Positions 47,038 through 59,875 of a stretch of DNA of 64,000 nucleotides are shown piece after piece (the first letter of the stretch is position 1; every line of letters begins with the position of its first letter). Source of the DNA: Ustulina deusta. Lineage: Eukaryota; Ascomycota; Sordariomycetes; Xylariales; Xylariaceae. The notes beneath the pieces were generated by a model. The model worked only from the letters and a program-made list of their open reading frames with translations. It did no database searches and was not told the origin of the DNA. Position numbers and translations under genes: made by a program. The stretch covers positions 124,001-188,000 of the forward strand of contig JAJNNX010000057.1 of assembly GCA_023159155.1 (NCBI GenBank). The letters are read 5' to 3'.

Positions 47038-48794
47038 CTACTGCCAAACGTTGGAGAAGAGATCATCATTTCCAAACCCACCGGCGGGCTTCGCCGACGC
47101 ACTATTGTTTGTATTCCCACCGGTACTGCTTGTCCAGCCACCAAACTCCTCATCGGCCGCGACCGTAGGTGCAGGCGAAAACCCGCCGGAAGCGCCAGGT
47201 ACTATGCTCTGGCTGGCGAATGAGCCACCTATGCTGCTGCCCCACCCGCCGAAGTTGTCGTTTGTGCTCGGCACCGAAGGCTTAGAGACCGCCGGGCTCT
47301 TTAGGCCCGATGACAGGGTAGGATCGGGATTACTCCATGCATTACCCCACACATCTGCATCGGACGTGGTAATAGGAGCCGACGGAGTCGCAGTTGCAGC
47401 CGCTGGCTTGGTTTGGGCTGCTGAGAGGTTGAAAACAGAATTGGAGGTGGAAGCTGGTGCGGGCTTGGGCGCTGGTTGGGCAGGGGTCGACCAATCAAAA
47501 AGATCTCCCAGACCCGAGGACGATGACTGGGCAGGTTTGACAGAAGTGCTAGCAGAGCTAAAAGCGCCAAAACCGTCCGTGGAGGTCACAGATGGTTTAT
47601 TCTGATGTTGTGTTGTGGGCTGGGTAGTCTTGGTGTCGAAGAAGCTACCGCCACCAAGGCTAGAAAAAGCGGAATTCGTAGGTTGGGGGACAGGTCGGTT
47701 GCTCGACATGCTCGTCAAACCAGCGAAGGCATCTCTTTGTGGGCTCTTCTGCGACGCCGTATTTCCGAAGCCCAAGCCGGCAAAGGCATCGTTCAGTCCC
47801 CCACTAGTAGAAGTTTGGTGCTGGTGTCCGGTGGTGGGAGATTGTAAAGGGGGTTGGGATTGAATGGATCCAAACCCGCTAAATGACCCGGTGGAAGTAT
47901 GTCCTTGTTGCTGAGCCTGTGGTTGTGGCCGCGGCGCAGACGCGTAAAGTGATAGAATGGATTGCTTGAGATCCGGTCTGGACTGGCCTCCCATACCGCC
48001 GCTTGTACCGGTCGTGCTAGCGGGCCTGGGGGGGGCAGCAGATGCCTCACCCAGGAAATCGAGGCCCAAAAGGGAGTCTTTGGGGTTCGCGGCCTTCGGT
48101 GGGGCAGGCGCGGCCTTGGGCGGCACTTGTTGGCGCGAAGGGGGAACAGCCGTGCTGGCTCTCGGGGGAATATCACTGCCCCCGATAAGATCCCCTTGCG
48201 GTGGTCCCCGACGGCCCGTCGTTTCTGCAGTCGGGGGACTTCGCAGCGAGACTTTGCGTTCAATAGTCTGTTTCTCCTTGACGATACTCAGAGGTACCTC
48301 GTCATCGACTTCGACATCCAGGTCGGCGGGATTGGGCATAGGGCCATCCATGGCCCACCGCTTGAGCTCATACTTGGTTCTTATAAAATTCTCGATCTTG
48401 GCTTCGGAAGGGACGTGGCCAGGCGCCAATTTAGATTCCCAGTATTTGTTCGCGCGAGCGTTTCCCCAGCTTAGAATGCTTTGCAATTGTTCATCCGTCC
48501 ACGAGTCCAGATCGACCGACTTGACGCGTGAAATGTGAGTGCCCATACCGCGATGGATGCCGGAGCAACGAATGCAGATAAATATGCCGAGGTTCCAGCT
48601 GGCCCAGCGCGGGTCTACCATGAACGCACAGGTTAGCAGGTCGAGAGAGCAGGTGTCGGCAGCGGTAGCAACTCACGTTTGTTCCGCTTGCAGTCGGCGC
48701 ATACTTTGTTGGGCTCCAACTTGAGAAGACTCTTGATGGTCTGCTGGTTCTGGGCTGCCCTTTCGGCAGCAGGATTAGGTGGCCGCCGAGACAT
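47038..48794 (-). CDS. ArfGAP with long Gly/Ser/Pro/Gln tail (SMAP/Age2-like)
   Basis: Two exons give 564 aa: 48794-48677 and 48614-47038, intron GTGAGT...GTAG. The N-terminal ArfGAP domain (about residues 20-135) has zinc ligands C32, C35, C53 and C56 and the catalytic arginine context CSGIHRGMG, followed by THISRVKSVDLDSW. It should stimulate GTP hydrolysis on Arf to release coats. The domain resembles the SMAP1/2-Age2 group. The tail contains LLGLD at about residues 221-225, the clathrin-box-like motif also used by SMAP proteins. The rest of the tail is low-complexity Ser/Pro/Gln/Gly with repeated FGG/GFG/WG dipeptide-like motifs and ends DDLFSNVWQ. I see no UBA domain, which argues against a Gts1-type protein. 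The first exon carries half of the zinc finger, so a gene call lacking the intron would destroy the domain. Confidence 0.93.
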
Positions 48795-51700
48795 GGTCCA
48801 AGGCCAGCAGACACAAAGGCGGTGGTAGCGACAGAGAACGCGATTGAGGACGAGGGAGAGTTGGGGGAATTGGGAGGAGGAAAGGGGTTGCCTGCCTCAG
48901 ACTAGATGGCGATGGGTATGAACAGTGGGGTTTTGTGGCCGATATGGAAGTGGCAGGGACAGCGCCAGGGAGAGATGATGTCTTGAAAGGCTGAGCAAAT
49001 CAGGTGGATAAGGGATAAGGCAGCATAGCAAGTAACCAGTCGATAGCTTGGGTGCCTGGGACCTGTCTCCGCCGTGATTGGCTCTCTGAGTGATTTAATT
49101 GCGGGCTCTGCCTTGGTACTGGAGATAGCGAGTAGCCTTGCTCTCTATACGTCCATTTGTGAATGTAATACTCCTACCTACAACGCTGTCGAGAAGTGGC
49201 CTGAGAGCTGGTTTACCACTAGACGGGAGAGGTAGTACGAATACCTTAGGTACCTAGCCACCTACCCAAGTATCCTGGTCAAGAGTTGTATTATTTAAGC
49301 TTACCTCTACCACCTAAGGTAAGGTAAGTTACCTAGTACTTACATGTATGTAGGCAAATCAGAACTTTGTTATAGTATTGTAGGTAAGTAAGTATGTAGG
49401 TATTCTTAAGTATCTACTCGAATGCGCAGTGGGGATAATAACCCACGCCAACTCTCATTTTTGCAAGGTCCTCTTCTCTCCAGTCATTCGCCCGTCATGC
49501 TGACTCATTTCTCCCCATGCATTGCTTAAGATCATCTGAAAAGAGAGCAGCTTCATTCTTGGCGTCTATTCGCAACAATTGGCACATGACTCCAGACGAC
49601 CAAGGTTACTCTCGTCTCACGAGTACGAAGCGCATATGTTGAAATCTCTCGCGTCAGTCGCCCGATTGCTGATTGCTGAGACCAGAGACCTGAGGCCGGA
49701 GACCTCGGACCACAGACCGGAGCCGGAATAAATACAGCCAAACCCCATCTCAGGTCATCATGACACGATGTCCAAGTCGAGACTCATCTCGATCCCCTCT
49801 GCAAGTTCCACAGCATCGACGACTCGTCAGATCCGGCAACAAGATGCAACGGTGCTGTCGGGTGACGGGTTACGAGGCCTCTCAGTCCTTCCCACACGCC
49901 GTGCTACCGGCTGCTCGCCCGCAACGTGACGACTACGTCCATCGTCCAACAACACATAGTCTTCCAAGATTGCTGGTCAGAAAGCATCTCCGACATGTCC
50001 TTTTCGAGCCATCGCGGGCCCAGCAGGCAACGTAACAGGCAAGGGAAGACGAACCCTCTCAGACGACAGGGCCCGGGATGGATACCACACCACCACCACG
50101 CCCTCACCTAAGTGGCCAATGGCCCGGCGTTCGGCCCGTCAGCCTGCAGCAGGCCGTTGAAAGCGACCTCTTTTAGTATTAGCTCGTCGGTCGTAAACGG
50201 TGGCACTTTCGTCGTCCCGCTTCCGCTCCCGCGCTGACCTCTTAGATCTCGCTCAAGTATGCAAGATGAGATCCCGAAGTCCCCTTTCACAAGGCACCCC
50301 CCTCCGCATTATCACCTACCGGGTTCATTGCATTCGTCGGAGTTTTTATCATGTTGTGTCCATGCGCAAGGGCTACCTAGAGAGACTTGGGCCACTGTGT
50401 TCGGCCAAAGAGACAGTGAAGGTAAGTAAGTCAAGAGCAGTGGTCTGAGACGGCACAGTGAATAGTATAATCATACTAGCTCCATGGTGAACACCCAGCG
50501 TGAGACACCTGTCGACCAAGTAAATACCATATATGTGTTAGAGCCATCGGCGACACACCCGTGGATGATCTTGACTAGCCGCATTGATGTAGGCCGACGC
50601 GCGCGATATCTCCTGTAAAAGCACCCACATCTTGTCCAGTCGTGAGTATCATGTTTCTTGCATGAGCACGATGACGGGCAACACGCTTCTCTTCTGCCGT
50701 GGGCAGGCATGCGGTATCAGGCATACTCAGCACTGCTTGGTTGGAATGAAGGAAGGTTGCTACACGAACCAGCTATACTCACGGCTCGCAATCACTTTGC
50801 TCTATTTGCACGTTTCTTGTCATGCGATAAATATGGAGAAGTTGCCGAAGTAGCGCCAAAAACATCTCGAACTGTACACGAGGTGATCCATGAGGACTTT
50901 TGCATGCTCTCGATCCAACGCCGAAGCACGTGTTCTAACCTACATCTCTATCTAATTGTTCACACTGTTCAGTTACCCGCCAGGAAACGAACCCCATCGT
51001 TGTGTTGCGTGATACGACTAATCCTTGGGTGGCTATCTGACTACATGCGGGCCGACCCAGAGCCACGGTATCAACGCATTCCGAGAAGTCTCCTCACAAA
51101 CTATACCTATTTCACTCCCCGGTTGAACCAATGAAACGGGATATTTGTCAATTTGACAGCTCGTGTAAGTGTTGCAACGCTGCAGCTAGACTAGGTAGTA
51201 GCTGATCCACCAGCCAGAGCATGAACCAGCGTCCACTGCTCGACTCCTTGTCATGTTTGTTGGCAAAATGGAGAGCCATGCCTCATGCGCCTAGGTCATA
51301 TAAACAGCAGTTAGATTTGACGAATCAGCTATAACCGTGTATAGCCTTGACTCAGTCTGACTATTACATGACTCTAGACTCAAGTACATTACGGTTAGAA
51401 AGTCGATAGTTCTCGCCGCCTAGTGCAGACGACTGGTAAAAAGCTGGCATTGCCATACCCTCCCTCGGGGGGCAGAGAGGCAAACCGCTGTGTTTGGACG
51501 TTACGATCACCTTCTCTGATTTCCCGTGTGTGTGCTCGAAGACCTAGGTTTCGTGTACGGGAACCTGTAGGTAAACGGCCCGGTTCGCACCACGGAAGTT
51601 TGGCTAATGCAAACCATCTTCAACATGGGTGTGAGTCTTTGGAGTCAGCCGACTTGATCGCTATCCATTATTGCCCTTTGTCTCGACGACCCACTTGCCT

Positions 51701-54700
51701 ACCTCAGTACCTTGACGCGTTCTGCCGCAGCTAGGTCGGTAGCCGGTTGCAACTAACGAAGGGCTAGTAGGGAAACACTGAGTGAGTGGCTATCACATTC
51801 GTATATGCCAAGGCTTTAATGGTTCGTTGGCTTTACGATTTGATCTTAGGTCAGTAGTTTAGGACTCGGCATAGACAGCATTAGCGGAGCTAGTACCCGC
51901 GTACCATTGGCACATCAGACAATATACGTCGCCACGTTCAGCACCGGAATCAGGATGGTGGGCCCAGGGCTCACCTTGGAACGAAGATATCACCTCTTCT
52001 ATTACCTTGTTTGTCTTCAGCCCAGAGTTGGGCCTCGAGGCCGAGTCTCGACTAAATCAATACGTCCAGCTCTCATTCCTATTGGACAACTTTGGCAAGG
52101 CCTGGATGCTGTTGAACCTTGAGGTCTGGACCCTGCAAATTGGGAACCAGATATGCTAGGACAAGCTTTCCCTGGTATAGTTTGGGCTTGAAAATCACCT
52201 GCGGTAGCCATGGACCTTGCTCCTAGACTAATGCAATACTCCCCCACCCCTGTTCAGCTATAGAAAAAAGCAAATCCGTCGGATTACGAAAACAACTCAA
52301 GACTTTCGGCTCTTATCACGACATGCAAACGAAAGCATGCTATCCGGTATTCGGTAGAGAAAAACGAAAAGGGACAGACGAGCCTCACTTGCCGCGACTA
52401 ACGCATGGTTCTTCCTTGCTCCTAACACCCTCGCACGAAATCGGCCGCGCCTTGCAACATCAGGCATTGTAGGACCTATGTATGACAGTGCAATAATGAC
52501 TCGGGGAATTTTCTTTTGTTCCGATTTCACTGCTTGTGCCGTCATCGTGCCACGGTTTCGTGGTGCAGCCAATTCCGTTCCATTGGGTCGTAACGGTTTT
52601 CGAAGAATGGCAGTGCATTCTCGCCTGAGTCCCAAGTCACGTATCACAAACTCATCCATTAATGTAGAGTGCATGGTTGGGTACGGACTAGGTTCCTCGT
52701 TACGGAAGCTCTCCGATACAACAGCTGCACATGTACAGCACGCTAATCAGTGGAATGCCGTACTTTGATACGACAGACACCTCGTCCGAAGCTGTTAGGG
52801 AAGTGCTTTGGCCGTGAAACAGTCGAGCTTTCTACGTAACCCATCCACCACATTCACCCGATATGCATCCCCCTGGTGAGTGTCACGAAACCCAACGAGA
52901 CATGCAGTTTGACAGCAGCGCTCATGCGTGTTTGGCAGAAGGTGAGACATGCCTACAGCAGCAACCAACCGCATCATCAACAACGCGGCACGCGCCTCGT
53001 CTATTCGGATACCATTATGGGGGAACGGAGCCTACATTTCAACATTTCATTTACCATGTCCCCCATTCTTTTTCTGCATTGTCCCAAATCATCGACGTGG
53101 ATGCACAGGAGTACCCACCCCCACTAATTACGGCACGAGTGGGCCAGCATGCGTCTAGCAACTCTTGCATAGCGACCTATACCATAAAGGAGGGAGACCT
53201 CGATGTCACATACTACAAACGAAGTATTGGTCTAACTATTTTGTTTCGCACTCCCGCTTCTAGTCATGCTAGGAAAATCTTAGGGCCCACCGTTCCAGAG
53301 TAGCTCAGTGTACAGGGAGGAAAATTGAAAAGGACATAGTCTCAGTCTGCTGAGAAAAAGCAAATACCGGCACGGGATCGACTTTACTTACTACACCTAC
53401 TGGAGACGGCTAACGCAGGTGACCATCTGGCCGTGGTTCACCTCATCTCTCTGATATGCCATGATAGAAAAAACCTAGGCATTCGTTTTTTTCCTTTCTG
53501 ATCTGCTTAATTGTTTCCCCCTTCCCACATGTGTTGCTTTGCCCAGCGTAAACCGTGCATCAACCTATACTTTTTCACACCCCTTTAACCACTCCCTCCT
53601 ATCACCAACCGCCGTATACACCCATCCATGATGCATGATGCCGTCGAATCTGCCGAATAATTTCCTTCCCATATCCGTGCTGCATCACCGTTGTGCAAAC
53701 AGTCTTTTAGGGCGTCTCTAGCTAATCCTTAGCTGCCACATCACTATCGTTCTCTATCCCTCGCGTGTTCTCCGTCCGATATCACTCAAGTACTATCGGA
53801 AACCCAAAAAAGGTACCTACTACTATCTGGCGGAAGAGACATCGGACGTGGGCCAGCCGCGAAAGGGATAAAGGTGAGGCGAGTCGACGCTTTATTTAAA
53901 CTCTCGGCCCCGACACATCAGTTCAATATCTGCTCATGATCGCCTTCAACCAAGGGCACAAAACCAGTCAGGTGCTTTGTGGATTCATATAAGGCCGCTC
54001 AACCATCCTTAACTATCTTTACGTCTGAGTGTTCGGCTTGTCTGTCTATTCATCCCAGTCTAGACTGAGCTAGAAAGCTCAATTCAACCATACATCAGGT
54101 GGTCAGACTTGTAGCGCTTGCAACATCACCCGATAGCCCAACAGGCAAATCTGAACGCGATGCCATCCGGTTCCCGCCGCACCCAGCAGCCGACTTCCCC
54201 GTGGCAAGACAGGCTCGAAGGTTGGACGCAATCCTAGATCTGATGCTGATGAGAGAAGAAACCACTGACCACGTTGGCTAGAGGTGTGCCGAGACTATCA
54301 AATCCAACCGCCTGACTATCAACTTGTGTCAGATCGACGAGGCAAGTCTCTTACAACTATGATAGTGGCCCTACGTGCCACGAAGACATGTTTCTTGCAT
54401 GTGTTAACACGTGCCTTGTCTCTCCTTAGGTGGTCGTACGGCCTGGTCTAGCGTTGTCGTGGTGTACGGTAAGCGCATTGAGGCGCGTTATTGGTACGAC
54501 GGGAACAATCTCAACAACGCTAGAGAAGACGCCGCAGAAGCCGCACTTCACTGGCTATCCACCAGCTCGGGACTCAGCAGCGGATGGTGAGCGAGTAAAG
54601 CGACCAATTGATTACACAATCGGCTGCATTCACCCTCGGTTACAACAGCAGGTCCTCATGCCCGCTGGCCATAATCTAGGCTACATTAGTGTTGTCGCGA

Positions 54701-55688
54701 TGGAATAGGGACTTTTCTTTTCACGGCCATATATCTTTCTCGATTCGAACTCCCGCTCCCCCACGCCCGCTCCCCCTCCTTTATTTACCCTCCCTCCCTA
54801 TCCCGTATGATAACTATCGGAGTTTCGGAAAGGATCCAGCAGCCCCACGGCCAACGGGGGAAAGGGTAGAAAACCGGCATTCCATTACGACCTCGTCATA
54901 CAACCGGCGCACGATATTCTTTAATCTTTCACTGTACAAGCACCTTTCTCACCTGCGCATCTTGCTCGCAGAGAATCGAGCTTACTGGCGTCTTGCGGGA
55001 GCTTCCAGGAACAATATGGCGACTTTCCTTATCATTTCTTTTCTTTTCTTAGACTCAAGGCTCGGAGACTTATGAGGAGGGGAATCGCTGTCCCAGACGG
55101 TGTTAAATTGGGTTCGTCATGGAGGTGTTCAAAATAATATGTTAAGGGTGTTAGTGGAATCGAAAAACTCTGGTTTCAATGGGGCATTTGGAAAGGAGTT
55201 CAGAGAAAAGCTAAGCTTTCCCCCACCTTGTTATTCTAGTTATCTTCCTTTCAGATCCATTCATCCGCTGTCACCAGAGAGAGCAAGGAGAAGGCCAAGA
55301 TGTCCTTTCTCTTACACACAAGGTGACCCCCTTAATACGGCTTACTCCTACTACACGACTAGGACGAGATGGAGGGAAGGAAGGAGGGAGGGCATCTCGT
55401 GGAGATAGATGACTATTGTCAGCCACATTCCGACTAGCTGGACGACATGAAGCCTAAGAAACGATAGTGGGAAAATAAGGGCGGGGCAAAAGCAAAATAA
55501 CTCATCGAGGGCTACAAAAGGATTAGGACAGAATGAGAAAAGTAAACATTTGTTGATCGAACGTCGTTTACAGTGACGATGCATCGCATTGCTTTTTCTT
55601 GAGGAACTATGAAATGACTAGTTTCACACTAGAGAAGAAGACTCCTTGGTGAGCTCGTCCACATCACATACACCAAGGCATATTATCA

Positions 55689-55690
55689 CC

Positions 55691-55723
<33 letters not shown>
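55689..55723. repeat. CA dinucleotide microsatellite
   Basis: CCCACCCACCC followed by an (AC)n run of about a dozen units in intergenic DNA; a probable length polymorphism. Confidence 0.9.
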
Positions 55724-56332
55724 TCACCGATATAGACACGCGGACGGATATTGTTGTACCAACTTAACAATGGAAATCTGTCAGAAATCTCTATCACCTG
55801 AGGGCTCCATTAAGGGCACCATACCCTCGGTCTGTGCCACTCCCCCTCTTATCAACCACATATTGGGTGGTGATGCTGGGATTCGATAGGGGATTATCAA
55901 TATCACCAGCGGCGAGAGATGCGATTGGGGCTGACATGCAGACCCCATCGCCGCGCTACTTGATCAAGCTGAGCCAATTGGCCCACCACAACACAACATC
56001 TTACTCGTAATAGCTTAATGGGTAAGGACAGGAGATTCGGAATTCATGAATGCTGTGGGGGAAGAGATCTGAACCTAGTCCTAGATCGGCTGGGCTGGGT
56101 CTGGGCGGGTGGGCGGCGAGTCAGTTCGGATTGGGTAGGATACCATCAGATAATGTCCACCAAGACGCACGACGCGACTATTTCCGGGAGTATGAGGAGT
56201 GTGAGAGGAGCGCGAGGTGGGAGAGCTTGTTGTTACGTGATCTGACGGACATACTAGTAATTACTTGCTTGAGCTGCGCAGTCCCGTGACACGCGCCGCC
56301 GACGACATGGCGAAGAGGTCGCGTGGAGGGTG

Positions 56333-56366
56333 ACATGGCATGGCATGGCATGGCACGGCACGGCAA
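56333..56366. repeat. GGCAT/GGCAC pentanucleotide repeat
   Basis: About six tandem units of CATGG or CACGG, the last ones with a T-to-C change. Confidence 0.85.
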
Positions 56367-56516
56367 TAAGATTCGATGCAAGGAATGAGAACTTGTGGCG
56401 CTGCCACATCGTGGTGACACGAGGCAGGGACTGGACTATAGAGCGTGGTATGTAGACGCACGTGCGGCGCATGATGGCGCAGGGCTTTGCATGGCGTTGA
56501 TGGCGTCGATGGGGCA

Positions 56517-56621
56517 TGGAAGAAGAAGGAGAAGGAGGAGAAGAAGAACAAGAATAACAACAGCAGCAACAAGAAGAAGAAGCGGAATAATAATCATAAT
56601 AATCATAATTAATAATAAGAA
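56517..56621. repeat. Purine-rich trinucleotide repeat stretch
   Basis: Runs of GAA/AAG, then AAC/AGC, then AAG, then AAT triplets over ~100 bp. Frames through it give only low-complexity Ser/Leu/Ile or Arg/Lys runs, so the open frames on both strands here are artefacts of the repeat. Confidence 0.85.
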
Positions 56622-57989
56622 ACCAACCAACCATTTGCAGACAGACACACGAGGCGGACGGCTGAATCAATAGCACTATAAAATCAAATCCGACATAAGT
56701 AAGACATACATGATATGATACCGATATATTATTATACACAACGATAACTCACGGCCAAAAAAAAACAAACCATACCAGAACCAAGACCCAATGCACGACA
56801 GCATATCGCAAGCCTATAGATACTTAGTAGGTACTGTTTGTCCATCATACTAGGTAGCATAACCAAATTAGTACTGTAGTACTAGATAAACGAGACCGGA
56901 AGAGACAACATCCACCCACTGATTGTGCTTTTCATAAGCCAAATAGGTAAGCGGCCCCCATTTTATATGCCGGGGAAGCAGATACCTATTTGGTCCCTGA
57001 CATGTCCCCCGAGTGGTAGGATTAAGCGAGTGGGACCGAGAATACAACGTCGGCGTCTGTCGAAAGGGCTGAGAAAACACCCCTCCCAAAAATCATGTGG
57101 GTATAAATAAATAGTTCTACCTACTTAGTAGGACGCACAGTATATAATGCAGGCGGCCAATGTAACGCCCACGGCATTGGCTGCAGTATGAAGCCCGATG
57201 GATGACGGAGCCTGGACGAGCGCGCGCCATGATAAGCCCGACGAGGTGATTGGGACATGCCGACGCGTTGGCGCATGATCGGCCTCCTTGGTACTGCAGC
57301 TGCTGGAAGACCCGGGGTCAGCTCAGCCCAAACAATACCTACCACAAGTCGAGTGATGCCGGCGATGTGGTTGCCGGGATAGCTGCTTGGGGGATGCCGA
57401 AATGGGCGAAGTCGCCGTTCTGATTCTGTGGGAATGCGCGCGGCGGGTATCGTGGTATCGACGTAGGGAGAAAAAGCAATCCGTCGCAAATAAAATTCAC
57501 AAAGGCCGCATGACGCCGGCATGGAGTCGCCCGGACAGGGATAGGGAGCCGGAGCCAAGGTGGCTAGGTAGGGTAGGTAGGCTAGTGCCCTCTGGATGTG
57601 GCTAACCGAGTTCATTATCTTATCGGCTGCGGCTCGACTCTCCCGTCCGGACAGAATTACATACATACTTACCTAGGTACCTAAGTGGTGCTGCAGACCT
57701 GCAGGTGGCCCCACCACACAACCCACACGGTACCTTCCACGACACACAACAAAGTACACATCACCCCACCAGCCACATCAGCAGATGTCTACTGCAGGCG
57801 CCTGCGCAATCAAGCCACAGAGCGGTCCCTGCCGCCCGGAACAACTTCGACAGGTAGCCTCGCTAGACGACCTAAATTTTATTGAAGACACAGGGCTGTG
57901 GATCGAACCACGAGCCAACGACGACGACGACCAATTGGGGTGAAGACGCAGCCGAGGGACTGGAACCGGCGGGAGGACGGGCTCTGTCT

Positions 57990-58022
57990 ACGCCAGCACG
58001 CCAGCACGCCAGCACGCCAGCA
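57990..58022. repeat. 8-bp tandem repeat in the uS7m leader
   Basis: About four units of CGCCAGCA directly upstream of the uS7m start codon (58045). It lies in the probable 5' UTR and contains no ATG. Confidence 0.85.
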
Positions 58023-58044
58023 CGACAACACGTCGAATGAGACC

Positions 58045-59093
58045 ATGGCTTCGAAAATCAATCCCTGGCGGTCGTTGCGGAGTCTCGCCATCCGGCCACG
58101 GCCATCACGGCCTCACCACCATGCCCAGACGACGACGAGAGCCGCCCTGCCTGCAGCAAGGCGCGGCCTCGCCGACGACGCATCGATGCGTCCGCCCTCA
58201 CATTCCGAGCATCTCCCCCCGCCACAACACTACACCCCACCGCCATTCGAGCCATTCGCCGACAATTTCATGAACGCCGAGGCCATCGCGGCCCTCGAAC
58301 AGGCTGCTGCCGGCGAAGATGCCCTAGCCCGCATCGCAGAAGGCCTGAAGTTCGGCATGCCTGCGCCGCCCACGAAGCATGACCAGCTGCAGAACCGCCA
58401 CCATCCCGTCATCCATCAGGTCGCGCGAATGCTGATGCGCGATGGCAAGCTGAGCCAGGCGCAAAAGGTGCGCCCATACCTTGATTTCCCTCCCGCCGCC
58501 TCGCAGCACTTCTTCGACAGACGTCCAGAACAAAAAGACAAAGAAAAAGAAAAAGAAAGACCGAGCCAGCCCAAGCCAGCCCAAGCATACGGCGAAGAAG
58601 CAAATGAAAGAAAGACAGACTAACATTTGGTACCAAACAGCACGTCGCCCTGATCCTCAACTACCTCCGCACCAGCCCGCCACCCAAGGTCTCGCCCCTG
58701 CGTCCTCTGCTCCCCGGCTCGCCACCGCCCTCCCAGCTTCCGCTGAACCCGCTCCTCTACCTCACGCTCGCCATCGACTCGGTGGCGCCGATAGTGCGCA
58801 TCCGCAGTCTGAAGGGGCTGGCCGGCGGTGGTAACTCGCTCGACATACCGGAACCCATCGACGCGCGCGCCCGCCGTCGGCAGGCCATCATGTGGATCCT
58901 CGACATCGTCAACAAGAAGCGCTCGACCGGCTCCGGCCGCAAGCAGTTCGCCGCCCGCTTCGGCCAGGAGATCATCGCCGTCGTCGAGGGCCGCTCCAGT
59001 GTCTGGGACCGTCGCCAGACCCTGCACAAGCTGGGCACCGCCACCCGCGCCAATCTGGTCCATCCCAATCTCATCAACAAGAGGAGGAAGTAA
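58045..59093 (+). CDS. RSM7: Mitochondrial small-subunit ribosomal protein uS7m
   Basis: Two exons give 291 aa: 58045-58467 and 58641-59093, with a 173-nt intron whose 3' part is A/G-rich. I chose ATG 58045 (MASKINPW); the frame is open upstream but without need. The N-terminus is rich in Arg/Ala/Ser and lacks acids up to about residue 40, fitting a mitochondrial import signal. After a Pro/His-rich spacer comes the uS7 domain: KHDQLQNRHHPVIHQVARML with GKLSQAQK at the exon junction, then NPLLYLTLAIDSVAPIV, ARRRQAIMWILD and AARFGQEIIAVVEG, ending NLINKRRK. uS7 nucleates the 3' head domain of the small-subunit rRNA. The protein is much longer than bacterial S7 because of the N-terminal extension. 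It is convergent with the yrb30 gene. Confidence 0.92.
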
Positions 59094-59875
59094 GCGCTTA
59101 GGGGTCCTATACGAAACAGCTGTCGCGTGCGACTTCTGGGTGAGAGGCACAGCAGGCCAAAACGAAAGCATCGCGCCACCAACCCCTATTTAGTCTAGAT
59201 GCCACGGAACGGGATGGGAAAGAGCGAGCGAGGGCATGTGCTGTATAGCAGACGCACCGCCGGAACAGACCTACGTTGCCCTACACAATTCGTATCCACG
59301 TCGTCGGCCGCGCATTGGTATGATAGGATAGGTCGGTGGTTTATCACATACCCACCTACTTATTGTATAAAGATGTAAAAAAAAAATTTCGCTCTTACTT
59401 AACTCTCTCTCGCGTCCCAGGTCCCGAGAGGTGAACTTGATACCAAACCGTGACCGTTCTTGCGTTCCCGACTACGTGGTGATTTTAGATCTCCTAGAAC
59501 CATTTCCAATTTTCAACCGTCAAGGCGGTAATTACCACCGGGTAGCTAGGTACTCAGTTGATCTGTATTAAATACGGGTTATCGTGCATGAGTGGATGGA
59601 TCGATCCATTGACGTGTCTCGATTATTTAAATCGGCCGTAGAGCCGGGGTTTGCAGTATTCTTTCCTCCGGCAGGTACGTGGTAGCTTTCGCCGTAGATC
59701 CATTCTACTTCGTCTTATGAATCATGAAACCATCATTCTATGTGTTCGTCCCTCTATTAGACCCCAAGCGCCACGCCAAAAACGAGAGAGATACACACGA
59801 GATAAAAAATTAAAAAAAGAGCACTCTATTGGCAGATATTCGTACAAATTCGCTTCCCACATACTGCGCCTGCCC
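59094..59875. other. Convergent 3' region uS7m / yrb30
   Basis: 0.8 kb between converging genes. It includes an A-run at 59378-59386 and presumably both 3' UTRs. No gene is supported. Confidence 0.6.

Larger units (their letters stand above)
48795..58044. other. 9-kb gene-free stretch rich in simple repeats
   Basis: I find no gene I can support in this long stretch, unusual next to dense core genes. All frames are below about 180 codons, mostly overlapping on both strands. The longest (57121-57666, minus, 181 codons, ATG start) has no domain. Repeats include TACCTAGGTA clusters (49242-49355, 57671-57685), a CA run at 55689-55723, a GGCAT pentamer run at 56333-56366 and a GAA/AAC/AAT trinucleotide stretch at 56517-56621. 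Long non-coding transcripts or small unrecognised genes are possible. Confidence 0.5.

Noticed and set aside
56005..56080. tRNA-like sequence (TAGCTTAATGGGTAAGGA...)
   Set aside because: It resembles an A box, but no GGTTCRANYCC B box or foldable acceptor stem follows at the right distance.
56254..56739. 161-codon minus-strand frame
   Set aside because: It is composed of trinucleotide and pentanucleotide repeats, giving Ser/Cys/Pro and His/Ala/Met runs only.
58620..59171. 183-codon minus-strand frame opposite uS7m exon 2
   Set aside because: It is antisense to a conserved ribosomal protein exon; a GC-driven shadow.
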